From contig SBFZ01000022.1 of assembly GCA_006227095.1 (NCBI GenBank), positions 1 through 6,058 on the forward strand: a DNA stretch of 6,058 bases. Direction: 5' to 3'. The notes beneath the pieces were generated by a model. It saw only the letters and a program-made list of their open reading frames with translations. It did no database searches and had not been told where the DNA came from. Numbering within the stretch: the first letter of the stretch is position 1; each line of letters begins with the position of its first letter. Made by a program: the position numbers and the translations under genes. Positions 4,935-6,058 of this stretch are shown piece after piece. Source of the stretch: Bacteroidota bacterium. GTDB taxonomy: Bacteria > Bacteroidota > Bacteroidia > Bacteroidales > VadinHA17.

Positions 4935-6058
4935 TCACAAATCATTACCGCAATATGAAAGGTTAAAGCTCTTGTTGCATACCGGAAAATCAGAAATCTC
5001 CTGGTTGCGCACTGCCAGAGCCAGCATCAGCCAGTTATGAAGTGACGGGTCCTTGATCCTGTAGTCTGATATTCTGCCTTCACTGTCTGTCATGGCTATG
5101 TGACAGATCTCCCCTCTCCAGCCTTCGGTTACCGAAAGAGCCATGCTGTCACTGCTGAAACTGAGATTATATAATGGTCTTCCTGTGTTTTTCCCGGTTT
5201 TACGCCATTCTCCGGTCAGCTTCCTGATCAGCTTCAAAGATTCCTTCACCTCCATTGCCCGGAGCATTCCTCTTGCAAGTACATCTCCACTCTCAAGCAA
5301 AACGGGAACTACCTCCAACTGCCTGTAATACTGGAAGGGGTGACTGGCACGAAGGTCACGCTTTAATCCGCATGTACGGGCTGCCATGCCTACCGCTCCG
5401 GCTGACAGAGCCTGGTTGCGGGTGACAGTACCAATCTCCTCAAAACGACCGAGTACACTTGGCAGTGAATATATGCATTCAGTCACATTGTCAAACCTCC
5501 TTTCAACCTCATCCAGCACTTTCAGTATTTCCCCCGCAATCTCATCCGTTAAGGGAAAGTTCGAACCACCCGGTCGGATAAGTCCTTTTCCGAAGCGATT
5601 ACCACACCAGAACTGGGTTGTGTTGATAACCAGGGTCCGAAGTGCCTCACAGGCTACCTGTCCCAGCTGGTAGGCCACATCACCGCAGAGTGCTGCCGTA
5701 TCACCTATATGCATTGCTATACGCTCCATCTCCAGGGCAATGCATCTCTCTGCCTGAAGTGAGGACGGAGGCTCGAAACCTGCCAGTGATTCAATAAGCT
5801 GGGCATGGGCAAGACCGTGTCCGACAGCCGTATCCCCTGCAATACTCTCAGCCAAGATCGCCCGTCGCAATCCCCCGTCAGCTTTTGTTAACAGTGATTC
5901 AATGCCCCTGTGCTGGTAGCCAAGCTGTATCTCAAGATGCAATACCTTTTCACCGTTGCAGATGAACCGGAAATGGCCGGGTTCAATTATGCCGGCATGT
6001 ATGGGTCCTACTCCCACCTGGTGCAGTTCATCACCTTCTATCTCATAGAAGGGATAAT
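4935..6058 (-). CDS. Group 4 hydrogenase / NuoD-like large subunit without NiFe ligands (5' partial)
   Basis: The frame is open to the right edge; the stop is TGA at 4935-4937. A GTG at 6017 is not the true start, because the codons before it (FYEIEGDELHQ) continue the HycE/HyfG-type homology leading into VGPIHAGIIEPGHFRF. Counting from that GTG codon as 1, 360 residues are seen, plus 13 full codons upstream. A NuoC-like N-terminal domain probably lies outside the window. Family hallmarks include LEIQLGYQHRGIE (28-40) and YRIKDPSLHNW (319-329), which matches the RVRAPTYNNW region of HycE. The first NiFe motif (family RxCGxC) reads SIAGDT, with Ala60 and Thr63 in place of both Cys (bases 5829-5840). 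The second (family DPCxxC) reads NLSYCG at 352-357, with Ser354 and Gly357 in place of both Cys (bases 4947-4964). The protein ends three residues later, so the C-terminal tail removed during hydrogenase maturation is also absent. Hydrogen chemistry is therefore unlikely. By analogy it sits on a NuoH/antiporter-like membrane arm encoded off the right edge. Confidence 0.9.
   Translation of the reverse strand, partial: YPFYEIEGDELHQVGVGPIHAGIIEPGHFRFICNGEKVLHLEIQLGYQHRGIESLLTKADGGLRRAILAESIAGDTAVGHGLAHAQLIESLAGFEPPSSLQAERCIALEMERIAMHIGDTAALCGDVAYQLGQVACEALRTLVINTTQFWCGNRFGKGLIRPGGSNFPLTDEIAGEILKVLDEVERRFDNVTECIYSLPSVLGRFEEIGTVTRNQALSAGAVGMAARTCGLKRDLRASHPFQYYRQLEVVPVLLESGDVLARGMLRAMEVKESLKLIRKLTGEWRKTGKNTGRPLYNLSFSSDSMALSVTEGWRGEICHIAMTDSEGRISDYRIKDPSLHNWLMLALAVRNQEISDFPVCNKSFNLSYCGNDL

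Noticed and set aside
5034..5051. DPSLHN in the large subunit read as the degenerate second NiFe motif DPCxxC
   Set aside because: Its surroundings (YRIKDPSLHNW) align with the RVRAPTYNNW region of HycE, upstream of the real motif. The true equivalent is NLSYCG at the C-terminus (4947-4964).
6015..6017. GTG as the start of the large-subunit gene
   Set aside because: The frame stays open to the window edge and the preceding codons (FYEIEGDELHQ) continue the expected family sequence, so the start lies outside the window.

Overview
The window looks like a chromosomal segment from a Bacteroidota organism, probably Bacteroidales-like. The support is a lipoprotein-type dipeptidyl-peptidase III with a Bacteroidota-style signal (MKK start, LFTSC lipobox), a TAAATTTG element matching the phylum's TAnnTTTG -7 box upstream of a gene without a Shine-Dalgarno, and a short hot-dog acyl-CoA thioesterase. 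No taxonomic marker gene is present, so the phylum is an inference and no genus can be given.

Layout, left to right. (1) 1-381, plus strand: the 3' part of an acyl-CoA thioesterase, its start lying off the left edge. (2) 441-2492, minus strand: a complete secreted lipoprotein metallopeptidase of family M49 (dipeptidyl-peptidase III), convergent with gene 1. (3) 2493-2737: a 245-base intergenic region between divergent genes, holding a candidate Bacteroidota promoter and small inverted repeats. (4) 2738-4066, plus strand: a secreted M20D-type amidohydrolase. (5) 4066-4169: a striking array of 7-base repeats in two inverted arms, which fills the whole gap between two convergent genes and contributes to both of their stop codons. 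(6) 4163-4915 and 4935-6058, minus strand: the last two genes of an operon that enters from the right edge. They encode a ferredoxin/small-subunit fusion and a large subunit of the membrane-bound group 4 [NiFe]-hydrogenase / complex I superfamily.

The two peptidase-type genes (2 and 4) share one divergent control region and could work together on extracytoplasmic peptides: M49 removes N-terminal dipeptides and M20D releases acyl groups from N-acyl amino acids or trims related amides. This pairing is inferred from position only.

The most interesting part is the hydrogenase-like pair. All four cysteines that would hold the NiFe centre are replaced in the large subunit. Three of the four cysteines that would hold the proximal [4Fe-4S] cluster are replaced in the small subunit. 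The ferredoxin domain has lost exactly one of its two clusters, keeping the four cysteines of the other. The folds are otherwise well preserved and both reading frames are intact, so this looks like a functional relative of the energy-converting-hydrogenase-related (Ehr) group rather than a decaying hydrogenase. It probably cannot make or oxidise hydrogen and appears to lack the usual electron path to the active-site cavity.
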